This document shows, in pieces, positions 1 through 10,759 of a stretch of DNA of 64,000 nucleotides. The position numbers were made by a program, and so were the translations under genes. Numbering within the stretch: position 1 is the stretch's first letter; the number at the start of each line of letters is the position of its first letter. The DNA comes from Dipteris shenzhenensis (taxonomy: Eukaryota > Polypodiophyta > Polypodiopsida > Gleicheniales), in assembly GCA_047967505.1 (NCBI GenBank), contig CM106541.1; one strand, written 5' to 3'. The notes beneath the pieces are model-generated. The model did no database searches. It was not told the DNA's origin and saw nothing but the letters and a program-made list of their open reading frames with translations.

Positions 1-873
1 ACTATAAGAGGATTGCTTCAAGAGTATTGGCCAATGGTGTGCTGTGGAGTCGAGAAAGAAAATAAGTATTGGGGCAATAGAGAAGAAGGTTACAAGGTGC
101 TTCTAGCATGAAATCATGAAACCAGAGGTAAACTGTAAGAGTAGTTATGAATTTTGAAGGGAACTAGGCAATCCAACCAATGAAAGTGTACACCAAGGCA
201 GGTCCGAAGGAGAAGAGGAAGAAGCTAGAAAGATTTAGGAAAACAAACCATAACAAGTGGTCAAGCCAAATGATGGAGGCTGAGCCAAATTTGAAACAAA
301 GGAAGGACCCAGACCCATGTCTTGCAAAGATTGGATTAAAAAATACCATTCCAATCTATCATATGTCTTATCACAGTCAACCTTAAGAAAGAAAATATCA
401 TGTCAGTCTAGTTTCTTTATTGTATCAAGTCTTCACTATGACATGTTCTTGTTGTCCATCCATTGTCAAATAATTTAGATAGCCAGTCCTATTCTAAGCT
501 CTTGCAAGTATATGTTATCTTTGTTTTTCGCAATTGCCTACAACCAGCAAAGAAATCAATAAAACATGGGAATGGAAGAAACTAGCTCAGCCTAGCATTT
601 CTTCCACCAGTAGTTGGCTTCATAGCATTTCTCACATCATTAAATTTCTCACGTCATTAAGCATCCTATTTCTATATGAATCACTAATCTCTATGCTTGG
701 AAGTGGCCACTTTGGACTGTCAAAAGAAGGCAAGGCAAGCAATTCCAATCTTCCATACTAGCCTTCTTGATCCAAAACTACAAACATTGACTCATAAAAG
801 AAGGTCCCATCCTTTTTCATTTCTGATTGTGTGCAACCTTCGTACTGAAGAGTCCCAATCTTAGCATGGAGGA
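1..873. other. Unassigned flank
   Basis: No recognisable gene. Short open frames exist on both strands (180-386 and 534-761 plus), but they show no known motif, no splice context and ordinary non-coding composition. I see no terminal repeats here. Confidence 0.5.
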
Positions 874-1407
874 CATGCAAATGCATGTTACAAGCTCCCA
901 TTCTTTGTAAGTAGATGGATACAAATTTGTAAAACAAATACAAGACATAAGATAGACACCAAACAAATGCAAATACTTTGAAGCATGACACTAGTACACT
1001 TTGAAATACTTACAATTGGGTCTACGATATAGAAGGCCTGCATGTGGATGCACATATATGTCTGTATGGGTAAAGATGTGTTGAATATATACCCATGTTA
1101 TTGTTTTGCTATTTAGAGACATCTCAAAATCCATTATCCTCCCCTTCCAATGTTTGGATATGTCCATTGCATCCTTCTGATCCACTTTATAGCACCCACA
1201 ATTAGCGGGTTGCATTGTTATCCATGAATATTTTTTGTAGAGCTGAGGAATCCATTCCCCATGCTCATCCTTGATGCTCTTTAGTATAACAGATTGTAAC
1301 TTACCTAGATATCTATCATTTTCCATCTCCATAGTCCTTGTCTATTTCATTTGATTATTAATAGCTCTCTTCCTCTCTTATTTCACCCATAAACAAACAT
1401 AGTAATC
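874..1407. repeat. Dispersed ~534-bp repeat, copy 1
   Basis: This segment recurs almost base for base at 4266-4799 in the same orientation, and its central part recurs a third time at 1419-1556. On the minus strand it holds an open frame (991-1332) beginning MEMENDRYLGKLQ, conserved in the second copy at 4383-4724 and containing a NCGCYKVDQKD segment. A second minus frame (758-991) follows. The conservation of frame between copies suggests a fragment of a former coding region carried by a mobile element. I do not recognise the protein. No terminal inverted repeat was found at the borders. Confidence 0.75.
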
Positions 1408-1418
1408 CATCCACATAG

Positions 1419-1556
1419 AATATATACTCGTGTTATTGTTTTGCTATTGGGAGACATCTCAAAATCCATTATCCTCCCCTTCCAATGTTTGGATATGTCC
1501 ATTGCATCCTTCTGATCCACTTTATAGCACCCACAATTAGCGGGTGGCATTGTTAT
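1419..1556. repeat. Partial third copy of the 534-bp repeat
   Basis: The stretch from the TATATACTCGTG motif to the AGCGGGTGGCAT motif repeats the middle of copy 1. It matches the 4.3-4.8 kb copy slightly better (it shares TATTGGGAGACATC with it). It begins about 11 bases after the end of copy 1, so it is a local partial duplication. Confidence 0.7.
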
Positions 1557-1558
1557 AA

Positions 1559-1577
1559 ATGTGTGTGTGTGTGTGGC
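1559..1577. repeat. (GT)n microsatellite
   Basis: Uninterrupted GT dinucleotide run immediately after the partial repeat. Confidence 0.9.
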
Positions 1578-1579
1578 CC

Positions 1580-2006
1580 ATCCCCAACTTGGAGTATAAG
1601 ACCACATGGTGAGGGGAGGTAGAAATTATCTAAATAAATTAATTAGACAAATAAATAATTTTTTATAAAAGAAATTGATTGAGTTTGAATATATCAATTA
1701 GGTTGTTTAAATGATAATTAAGAAAGGTTTCTTTTAAACAAAACTTAAAAAGCAAAAGGTAAAGGTAGGGACTAGAAAATTAGATAGGACCTACAACAAA
1801 TTAATGGAAATACTGTTAGGTGAGGGGGGTAGTCCATACCCTTTTGCGCTAAAACTGAGTTAAATGAGTTAAATGAGGGGTTAAGCATACTCTTTTAAAG
1901 AAACAAATTATGAAAGCAAAAGAAATAGAAAAATTTTTAAATTAATAATATTATTAAATACTATGCAATAATAAATACTATGCATAAAGCAAATCCATAA
2001 CTAATA
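1580..2006. other. AT-rich unassigned segment
   Basis: AT-rich sequence with a short tandem repeat of AAATGAGTT near 1860. No gene or terminal repeat seen. Confidence 0.5.
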
Positions 2007-2681
2007 GCTCTTTTTTTTTGTACTTAAAGCCACTGGCATGGCTTCGTGCCTCTTATATATACACTCCTCTTATTTTTGGTGCTTGAAGCCACAAGACGTG
2101 GCTTAGCTTCGTGCTATATGTACATACAAGCAATTTTTGAGCTTTCAATTTTCTTGTGTAACGTTCTATCAATTAATGACTTGTGAACTAAACGTTTTGA
2201 AGTTGTACTATTTTATTTGGAATTGTAATTGTTGGCTATAGACGTGCTTGCAAGAGTGCTAATTAAAATGCGGTTGGCTGTAAGAATTGAATTACACAAT
2301 GTGGAAATGGGATTCCTGTAACTACATAGCATACACAACATACACACCATTCCATAAATTTAAAAAATATTATGTAGCGCGTCTATCAAACCATCTATAA
2401 ACGCGTCTGTCTATTCGAGGAGCATCTATTTGCACGTCTATAAAAGCATCTATACACGCATTTAACGATGCGTCTGTCTGTTTTTTAAATTTTCTAGCAG
2501 AGCATCTATTTACGCATCTATATGCACGTCTATACGTGCATTTGTCTGCTATATAGACATGCCATTAGATGCTAGTCTCTAGACGTGCAAATAGACATGC
2601 AAATAGACGTGCCCGTAAGTTTTCTTTTTAGTTGAGTAAACGCGTCTGTGTGCACATCTGTAGGTGCTTTGTCTTGTTGTG
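2007..2681. mobile_element. CACTA-type terminal fragment with subterminal repeats
   Basis: The right end, read on the minus strand from 2681, is CACAACAAGACAAAG. This matches the end of the CACTA copy at 52,662 (CACAACAACACAAAG). Between about 2375 and 2660 lie many degenerate copies of a 10-12 bp motif (GCGTCTAT, GCATCTAT, CACGTCTATA) in both orientations; the same motif type fills 52,685-52,940. Clustered short subterminal repeats are typical of CACTA (En/Spm) ends. The inner part, 2007-2074, matches in reverse complement the left edge of the CACTA copy at 46,605-46,672, so this is the terminus that copy has lost. No transposase lies beside it. Confidence 0.65.
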
Positions 2682-4265
2682 GGGGGGACAAAAGATTATG
2701 TGAGGAGAATTCAAATTGTGCAAACACGTTCTGGAGCTCAATGTGTCCAAGGAAATCCATTATGAGAGGGGATAGAAGTTGTAGGAAGAGTGTAAGGGAG
2801 AAAGAAATGGTCGAGAGGGATAGAAGCATGATTTACATCTGTGGTAATTACTGTCATCATTTTGTTAGTGGTGGACATCAGTGGTGGCATCTACGATTAC
2901 CAACCACATCTGCGGTTGCAGCTAAGATTCCATCAGGATGGCAGTTAATTACCAACCAACCACTGTAGTGGCCCGCAAGTACTCACCTGCTAGTTACCAC
3001 CATCGGGCTTGCAAGCATGATGAGTAGAGTGCAGTTAAATACTAGTCACTAGGCTTACATGGTAATGAGTGATTAGAGGTGATTAGGCTTCATAGTTTAC
3101 ATTTGTGGTAATTATTGCCCGGTGGTGGTGGTTGTCATTAGCCACATTTATGGTGGCTAAGATTCCACTGGGTTGGTAGTTAATTACTAGACACTGTAGT
3201 GTAGAGTGTAGTTAATTACCAGTGACTGGGCTTGCATGATCAATATATTGTAGTTAATTCCCATGGTTAATATCTAGTTAAATACCAGTCAATTACCAAG
3301 ACGATGACATCTGTAGCTAGTTATCACCATCGGTCTTGCATGCTCAGTAGAGTGTAGTTAATTACCAGTTAATTACCCGCCGTTAATTACCAAGATGGTG
3401 GCATCTACTTCATGATTACTAGCCACATCAAAATCAATTTCCACTACCATTGGTGGCATCTATGGTGGTGCCTAAGATTCCATCAGGTTGGCAATTCATT
3501 ACTAACGACCAAAGTGGGCTACAATTAATATATCTCATGATTAAATTTGCATGGAACCCTCCTTGCAATTTGGTTAATTAAGGTGGTGATTTAAAATGTC
3601 TCATGATTATTTGGATGGCACACCAGCCTCTAGGTCAAAAGGGAGAAGAAGAAGATGATCCATGTTGGCTCAAACTTTGATTAAGATAAGGTCCATGGCA
3701 TTTGGCATCCTACTACTTTGCTTAAAAATGGCTCATGAATTATTTGGATGCAACCACCGTCAGATTCTGGCTAATTAAGATGGTAGTCATGATTATTTAG
3801 ATGGAACACCTAGCCTCTCGGCATCCAGCCACACCATCGTGGCTTGAACTATATAATATATAAGGTCCCTGGTATTTGCCATTTGGCATTTTGCTATGTT
3901 GATCTCATTCACCCCTGCTCTCCTACTTTTCTCCACTCACCCTCCTTCAGCTCTCTTCCGCCCCGGCTGTACTTTTCTCCACGCTCCCTCCTCCAACTCT
4001 CATCACTTATCTACTCCCTTATTCATATGCTCCATTGCTCACCCACTAATCTTCACCATGCCTATTGCAACTACTACTACCCCTCGATGCAATGTGATCC
4101 TAATCTTGTCTGCCTTCTTGTATAAGGTGATTCTGTTGCGCTCTGTAGGAGTGGAAAGGCTGGCTCTTGTGGAATCCCTTCTTTCCGTCAGTCAATTCCC
4201 CCTACATCTACATGTCACTCTAGAGCTTGGATGGCATGCATAATTGTAGCCTCTATATGGCTGTG
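2682..4265 (+). repeat. ~1.6 kb dispersed repeat, copy L1 (uninterrupted)
   Basis: Direct repeat of 59,676-63,236. It begins with a GGGGGGACAAAAG motif that abuts the CACTA end at 2681. The middle consists of GTTAATTACCAG-type short repeats and TGGTGGCATCTA motifs. The end has a TATA-like stretch (about 3850), a CT-rich leader and a short plus-strand ORF. Compared with L2, this copy lacks a 1.7 kb retroelement and an ~89-bp tandem duplication, so it shows the state before those insertions. Its class is unclear; the borders show no terminal repeats I can define. Confidence 0.75.
4058..4243 (+). CDS. Short ORF of unknown function in repeat L1
   Basis: An ORF of 61 codons starting MPIATTTTPRCN, preceded by CT-rich DNA and a TATA-like AT stretch about 200 bases upstream. 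The partner repeat (61,316 onward, interrupted by a retroelement) carries the same start and about 40 residues of the same protein, then continues with a different tail. Conservation between the copies up to HLHVT and divergence after it suggest a captured gene fragment whose 3' end differs in the two copies. No domain recognised. Confidence 0.35.
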   Translation: MPIATTTTPRCNVILILSAFLYKVILLRSVGVERLALVESLLSVSQFPLHLHVTLELGWHA

Positions 4266-4799
4266 CATGCAAATGCATGTTACAAGCTCCCATTCTTTGT
4301 AAGTAGATGGATACAAATTTGTAAAACAAATACAAGACATAAGATAGACACCAAACAAATGCAAATACTTTGAAGCATGACACTAGTACAGTTTGGAATA
4401 CTTACAATTGGGTCTACGATATAGAAGGCCTGCATGTGGATGCACATATATGTCTGTATGGGTAAAGATGTGTTGAATATATACTCGTGTTATTGTTTTG
4501 CTATTGGGAGACATCTCAAAATCCATTATCCTCCCCTTCCAATGTTTGGATATGTCCATTGCATCCTTCTGATCCACTTTATAGCACCCACAATTAGCGG
4601 GTTGCATTGTTATCCATGAATATTTTTTGTAGAGCTGAGGAATCCATTCCCCATGCTCATCCTTGATGCTCTTTAGTAAAATAGATTGTAACTTACCTAG
4701 ATATCTGTCATTTTCCATCTCCATAGTCCCTGTTTATTTCATTTGATTAACAATAGCTCTCTTCCTCTCTTATTTCACCCATAAACAAACATAGTAATC
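4266..4799. repeat. Dispersed ~534-bp repeat, copy 2
   Basis: Near-identical direct copy of 874-1407, joined directly to the end of repeat L1. The minus-strand frame MEMENDRYLGKLQ (4383-4724) is again open. In L2 (63.2 kb) this segment is absent, so the junction at 4265 is specific to this site. Confidence 0.75.
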
Positions 4800-4811
4800 A
4801 TTCTTCACAAT

Positions 4812-4900
4812 TCTCTCCCTCTCTCTCTCACTCTCTCTCTCTCTCTCTCTCTCTTTGTCTATGTCTCTCTCTCTCTCTCTCTCTCTCGCTCTTGCTCTCT
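4812..4900. repeat. (CT)n microsatellite
   Basis: Long CT run broken by a few CA, TTTGTCTATG and GCT interruptions. It explains the serine/leucine- and arginine/glutamate-rich frames read through it on either strand. Confidence 0.95.
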
Positions 4901-5029
4901 CCAACTCTTTTTCCCTACTCCTTGACAGAATATTACATACCACCATTGGTAGAGTGGGACAATGTAATATAGTCATATTTGCTGATAAAGATGACAAGGA
5001 ACAAATGTCTGCTATTCTAGAAAAACAAT

Positions 5030-5850
5030 ATGGCAATGAGCTCAAGATTTACAATGGGATATACTCAAGAAAAAGGGACAAGAGAGAATGCGGTCTCAAG
5101 ATACAGAGTCTAGAAACCTTTTTCTTATGCATGAAGAGCCCTTACAATGATCACTCCTTACAAAACAATATAAGAGGGAATGCAAAGAGATTGCAACTAC
5201 CGCTGGAAGAGCATGAAGCTCCAAGTCCCCTCCATCGCAACGCAAATCACACGGACTAAAGATAAGAATGAAGTTTCAAAACTTCAAAGGGAGTGAGGGA
5301 GATAATCCCTGCTCTCATATTCACAATTTATTGAGAACAATTGTAATCTTGCAAGTCAATTGGAAGGAGAAGTACTTAATGTATTTCCCCACCACTTTCA
5401 CCTGCAAGGCCATCGAATGGCATGATCAATACCCCGATGGACACTTTGCCATGTGGGATGCATTGAGGGCCCATTGAGGGCTACATTCCTAAAGAGGTTC
5501 CAACATGAATTCAGCAAACAAGCAAGATGTATTTTTGAAGCTCAACAATCTCGACCAAGTGAAGGACAAACTTCACAGCTAAGCGAAGGATGATGACCAC
5601 TAGCTCACCAACATGCAAGAGCTCATGAGTGACCTCACACTAGGGGATGAAGCTACACAACATGGAGATAGTGTACTCAACAATTGCATGAGAGAAGGGG
5701 AACTCATAGTTCTAAAAGCAAAAGAAGCCTCTCGTCTCTCGATAACTAGAGAGCAAATACAAACAAGAAAAAGAACAAGAGGAGGTGCCAAAGAAGGATG
5801 CCACGAAGGAGGAGCTCAATAAGCTCTTGAAGGAAATAGGCATTTGAGGA
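5030..5850 (+). pseudogene. Retrotransposon gag-like remnant
   Basis: A broken plus-strand coding stretch. It reads MKFQNFKGSEGDNPCSHIHN from 5268, continues through a WKEKYLMYFPTTFTCKAIEW segment to WDALRAH, and after a stop and frame change gives ATFLKRFQHEFSKQA. The order (F.G...P..HI, a segment ending A.EW, W..L...FL.RF...F) is that of LTR-retrotransposon Gag proteins. A lysine/glutamate-rich stretch follows to about 5850. At least one stop and one frameshift break it, and no protease or RT follows in this orientation. Its right part is cut by the MITE at 5931. Confidence 0.5.
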
Positions 5851-5930
5851 AGCCCAGAAAAGGGTGAGACCTGGTACCACAAATGCAAAACCCCATGACT
5901 ATAGATCGCACCCATAATGACTATGCAAGT

Positions 5931-6178
5931 CTCGGGGGGGTCACTCATCATATGTAACCCTATCACGTGAGTTCAACAAAAGGATATTTTTTATTTCCAA
6001 AATTTACAGAAATAAATATACATAAGGGACTATATAAAATAGTTTTGAAAAAAATTTACAGATTTGTATAGAAAAGGGGTACATTTTATTAATGAAAAAT
6101 TTACACAGATAAGGGATTTTAGAAATATGCCTTGAACGCACGTGGTATAGAGGGTTTATATATAGTGACCCCCCCGAG
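5931..6178. mobile_element. 248-bp MITE with 8-bp target duplication
   Basis: The ends are perfect inverted repeats: CTCGGGGGGGTCACT at the left and its reverse complement at 6164-6178. They are flanked by the direct repeat ATGCAAGT at 5923-5930 and 6179-6186. The interior is AT-rich and non-coding. An 8-bp target duplication points to hAT-like or P-like transposases, though the CTCGG terminus is not the classical hAT end. No partner copy is visible in the window. Confidence 0.85.
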
Positions 6179-6199
6179 ATGCAAGTGATGCAAATTTGG

Positions 6200-6395
6200 A
6201 GTCATTAACAAAGTCCTATTGGATCAGTTATTGCTAAGTGCCTCTAGTAATGATAGTTTTGTGTCTTTAAATGACTCAAACAACACCACACTTATTTGAG
6301 TCATTTAGCTACTCAAATAGGGGGGAGTCATTTAATTACTCTTTTTTCTAAACTGTTCGAGTCATTAAATGACTCAATAGTGTTCTTCAAAGTCA
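6200..6395. repeat. Cluster of AGTCATTTAATGACT-type palindromes
   Basis: Several copies of GAGTCATT and AATGACTC occur within 200 bases, partly as palindromes (for example GAGTCATTAAATGACTCAA near 6359). These could form short hairpins. No gene assignment. Confidence 0.6.
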
Positions 6396-6442
6396 TTATT
6401 GGTGTGGCAATAGACATTTTCTGCATATAAACAGGTGGATCA

Positions 6443-6805
6443 TGTTGCTGTAGTGTGAAGATAGTGGGAGAGAGGGAAGGAGTCTCACTTGCGGCTTTCT
6501 CACATGCACAATGGGGGAATACACACAAAGGTGGAGGCTGAAAACAGCTTTCCTCTTCTTAGTTGTAAAAGCCAAAAGAACTCTAGTACAAAGAAATAGA
6601 AGAACCCTATATGTGGGTCTCAAACCAAACTCAACTAACTAAGGTGGCTTACTAACTGAGCCACAAACTAGAGTAGATAAGGATAGCTGTCATCCAGCTA
6701 TTATTTGTGGGCAGTGTACCAACCGCATCTCCAGCTAACAAGTTGGTGACATAAATACACAACGGTCACCCTGGCATATCGCGAGTGGAGCTCGATATCT
6801 CAACA
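6443..6805 (-). mobile_element. Ty1/copia LTR (3' LTR, minus strand)
   Basis: On the minus strand a purine tract (GAGGGGGAG) is followed by TGTTGAGATATC. The segment ends 363 bases later in GCAACA, giving matching TGTTG..CAACA termini. It directly follows the RNase H coding region, as expected for a 3' LTR. The inner border is well supported; the outer end rests only on the short inverted ends. Confidence 0.65.
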
Positions 6806-8393
6806 CTCCCCCTCGAGCTCAATCCCAATTCCTGCACACCAAGCAGGTCTCTGAACTTGCGCAGCTTCTCTGCGCCCAATGCTTTCGTGAATATGTCAGC
6901 TACCTGATCCTCTGTGCTGACATAAACTAGATCAATAAGACCTAGTAAAACCTTCTCCCACACATAGTGATAATGCACCTCAATGTGCTTTGTTCTAGCA
7001 TGAAAGACTGGGTTCTTTGCCGAGTGTATGCTGCTCATGTTGTCACAATAAATGACAACTGGCCCATCTGTAGACTGATGCATATCATAGAGTAGCTTAT
7101 GCAACCAAGCTACCTCACATGCAGCCATTGCTGCACCCCTGTACTCAGCCTCTGTGCTCAACAAGGCAACTGTAGGCTATTTCTTGCTGCTCCAAGTGAC
7201 TGCAGCACTCCCAAAAGAGAACACATATCCACTGGTAGATCGTCTATCAGAAATACTACCAGCCCAATCAGCATCAGTGTATCCATGCAACTGTATCTAA
7301 ACCCCAGCCTCATAAAATAGTCCATACTGCAATGTGGACTTCACATACCTGAGTATGCGTCTAGCTGCATCCAAATGCGGTTTCCTTGGAGCCTGCATAA
7401 ACTGACTTACCAACCCAACAGCATAGCTCAAATCTGGCCTGGTAATAGTCATGTAAATCAAACTTCCTACTATGCGTCTGTACATAGTAGGGTCTTCCAG
7501 AAGCTCACCTGCATCTGCGCTCAGCTTCACATTCTGCTCCAAAGGAACTAAAATAGGCTTACAGCCTGTCATCCCATATTTGGACAGCATGTCCAATCCA
7601 TACTGCCTCTGCAAGAGCTGTATCCCACTTGGTGATCTAATCACCTCAATGCCCAAGAAATAACGCAGCTCTCCCAAATCCTTCATCTCAAACTTCTGCC
7701 TCAATAGCATTTTCACATGAAGGATATCTTCATCACTATCACCTGTGATGATCAAATCATCAACATAAATGACAAGCAGCATAATCCCTTTCTCTATTTT
7801 TCTCACATAGAGTGAGAAATCTGCCTTGGAAATCTGAAAGCCAATAGTGACAAGATACTGTCCTATCTTGTCAGACCATGCTCTAGGTGCTTGCTTCAAG
7901 CCATACAAGGCTTTCTTCAACCTGCAAACAAACTCAGGATGAATAGCATGAAATAACCTGCTGGCTGCTCCATAAAGAACTCTTCTTGCAAATCACCATG
8001 CAAGAAGGCATTCTTTACATCCATCTGATGTAAAGACCATCCCTTTGATGCAGCCATAGCAATGGCTACTCTTACGGTTGCCATCCTTGCAACTGGGCTG
8101 AAAGTTTCTTCATAATCAATGCCATATGTCTGTGCATACCCCTTGACAACTAATCTTGCCTTGTATCTATTCACAGAACCATCTGCATTGTGCTTGATCT
8201 TATAAACCCACTTACAGCCAATTGCATTCTTGTCTTTAGGTAAAGGCACCAATTCCCATGTAGCATTAGCATCCAAGGCATCCATTTCTTCATCCATGTC
8301 TTTCTCCCATTTTTCATTTCCACAGATACTGTAGTTAATCATCCACCTCAGTCCCATTCCAATTTTGAGGCCATCACCAACAAGCATGTGCCC
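6806..8393 (-). pseudogene. Ty1/copia reverse transcriptase-RNase H fragment
   Basis: The minus strand encodes, in order, the copia RT start ([20 protein letters not shown]), [36 protein letters not shown], the catalytic YVDD in VIYVDDLIITGDSD, YFLGIEV and the RNase H region (TDADWAG, LSTEAEYRGA, YCDN, HARTKHIEV, DIFTKAL). A frameshift lies near 7940 between GYF and the KKALYG block. In-frame stops lie near 7297 and 7170. Integrase, protease, gag and the 5' LTR are missing, and homology ends abruptly at about 8393, where the plus-strand Ulp1 gene begins. It is a dead 5'-truncated element. Confidence 0.93.
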
Positions 8394-8396
8394 CTC

Positions 8397-9713
8397 ATGA
8401 TGTTTCAGCCTACTGAGTGGCCGTCCACGTCAGGCTATCAAGAGCAAACAGTGGCGGATAGTAAGTCTGTCTATTCTCCATTTGCTATTGTTAATTCCAG
8501 CACTCCAATCTCTCAGATTCCTGTGGAACAGCAATAGCTCAACTGGTGTAACGCCCACAATATTCAAGTCCAGACCAGTTTGGATGATTGCAGACTTGCT
8601 CTTTATAACTTGCAGCTAGCCCTGGCAAAGCTAGATGCAAAGCTGACTACTGCACTTGCTACCCCTGTACAGCTGTCGCCCTCTTCTCTGACAGTTCCTT
8701 ATACACTTCCACCTTCATCTGCGGCTCCTCCTCATCTCCAGTTTAACTTCTCTCCTACCTTCATGCTTCCCCCTTCTTCCTTTTTCCAGGATCTCTAAGT
8801 CACAGATGAATTACCTTATGATCCTGTCCAGGCTGCAGAATGGCTCGATCCCAATCATCCTATTATCCATGCTTTTCGGTGGACAGAGCAAGATGACACA
8901 TCTCAGGACCCAACAAACATTCGCCCTCCCCTTGGAGGTGTTATTCCTCTTAATCTTGATCTGTTCTTTCCTACTCTTCCTTCTCCTACCCCCAGACCTG
9001 TTGGAGTGGATCCTCCTACAGATAGTGATTCTGATGATAATGCTCCTATTGAGCCTCCTCTTCCAGCCCCTCCTGTGCATAATATTCCTACTATTGCTCC
9101 TTCTTCTTTTCCTTTATATATGAATGAAGGTGGTGTCAAACTGGAGCCGATGCATGAAGACGTCCCAGAGACTTCCACTTGGCGTGGGAAGAAATCTGCT
9201 TTCCCTGATGCACCCGGATCTCAATTCATGCATGGCGAATTATTGCATCAACCTGAATACACTGATGGCACTCTTGATGAAGCTGGTGAGTTACGTGTCC
9301 GTCTCCAACATAAATCTTTAAGGCCAGCAAAAAGTGCTGATCTTTTAATTAGTATGATGGAATTTTTGCTACCGTTCGGATGGGAAGTCACATTGTGCCG
9401 AATGGGACATCTGTTTGAAGCTCTTATCAGAAAAGGACACAATGTAAATATTATTGAGAGCCCTTCTTGCTTGGAATACCTTGATACCGTGGCTTCTCTC
9501 ACAATAAAGTTTGATAAGAAAGGTCCGATCTCACATGAAGAGGATGACATAGAGATGATCATGTATGATGAGAGCAAGAAAGATGATGAAAATGATCAAA
9601 GCTCTGGATATAATAGTGAGGACACCAACGATAGCAAGGAAGCAGAAGAAGATGGATATGACACTGACCTTGCCTCTGAAGGTTACATAAAAAGACCACG
9701 AAGATATGTAGAG
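8397..9713 (+). pseudogene. First exon of the Ulp1-module gene (Pro-rich, acidic)
   Basis: One reading frame stays open from ATG 8397 to 9713 except for a TAG near 8538 and a TAA at 8796-8798. It encodes a proline/serine-rich region, then a block containing SADLLISMMEFLLPFGWEV and GHLFEALIRKGHNVNI, then a strongly acidic tail ending in RPRRYVE. A plant-type donor (GAG/GTATGA) follows, and the frame continues after the acceptor TTTTATAG at 9816 with another acidic stretch. I do not recognise a domain. It is placed with the protease modules because strand, frame and splice sites connect. The true start is uncertain since the copia fragment abuts it. Confidence 0.55.
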
Positions 9714-9816
9714 GTATGAAAACTTATGTTTAATTTTCTTTATTCATTTTAAGGTCTTTTTAAATCTATAATTAATTTAAAATTTTGAATCTCATAATTA
9801 TTTTATCCTTTTATAG

Positions 9817-10750
9817 GAGAAGGGAGAGGAGGAGGATGAAGAGGACATAGCTGGAGCAGAGAATATAGAAAGCTCATCTCAAGAAAGTAAAGCTGCTCTG
9901 CGGATGACTCTAGAAAATAATCATACATTGCAGCAAATGGAGAAGTCATTTCAAGTTAGGTTTCAAGTTCGAGAACAACCTCTTACTTTTATATTCAATG
10001 AAGAGGACATTTCAATCCTCATAAACTTCAAGAAAGAGGTCAATGACAAGGTCATAATAGCCATCCTCAGGTTTGACACAAACTTTTTACTGACTTTATG
10101 CTTTTCTTTTTCCATTGGATCAAATGAACTAATATTCTTTTCTTTTTATTGCAGTATGGTTTTACAACAGCTTCCGCTATATATACAAAGATGTGCATAT
10201 ATGGTCGATCCTCTTGTTTCTAGTGTACTTAGCAATAAGCAGAAGACCATAGATGATGTTTTTAAGTGGTTGCAACCTATTGATTTGACTGCGGCGTGAG
10301 TTATCTTTACCGCATATCACGAGGAGTGAGTATCAATCCCTACCTAGCTTATCTCTTACATTGTGGAGGACTATATCAAATAATAATTATTCTTAATTGA
10401 TAATGCAGCTTGCATTGGAGCTTGGTAATTGTGGACATCTTAGCCAAGCAATGCTTCTTTGTCAATTCAATAGCATCTATCCATGGCAGTGTGTCAGAGT
10501 AAGTATAACCTACTTGTGTCATAATTATGTCAATGAGATGCATCCTATGCAATGCACACATTCATTTATGTTTTCTATTTTGATGTGTAGATCTGCTCGA
10601 AAGTTGGTAAGTGCTATAGATGCACTTATGCAAATGGAGGGTGACTTGGAAGATCAAATAGAGTATGTAACATGCCCTGTAGCGAAGCAGAATGATGACC
10701 ACAGTTGTGGGTGGAGAGTCGGATATAACTGCTTTTTGCTCCTTGCTTAA
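9817..10750 (+). pseudogene. Ulp1/SENP-like C48 protease module A
   Basis: Exons 9817-10070, 10155-10325, 10409-10498 and 10591-10750 connect through GT..AG introns. The last two exons carry the C48 core: LHWSLVIVD (catalytic His and Asp), then KQNDDHSCGWRVGYN, which has the Q-x5-C spacing of Ulp1-type peptidases. A TGA interrupts exon 3 after DLTAA, and a TAA at 10748 interrupts the end, both where module B remains open. Enzymes of this family remove SUMO or related modifiers; in plants such domains are also carried by some MULE elements. All three catalytic residues are present, but the stops make an active product unlikely. Confidence 0.72.
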
Positions 10751-10759
10751 ATTTTTAAT

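Noticed and set aside
4770-5259. Ser/Leu- and Arg/Glu-rich frames at the CT microsatellite as proteins
   Set aside because: Most of their length is the dinucleotide repeat read in different frames.
8806-9178. Overlapping hydrophobic frames on both strands (8806-9123 plus, 8811-9080 minus)
   Set aside because: They are shadows of the longer proline-rich frame that continues to 9713 with splice sites.
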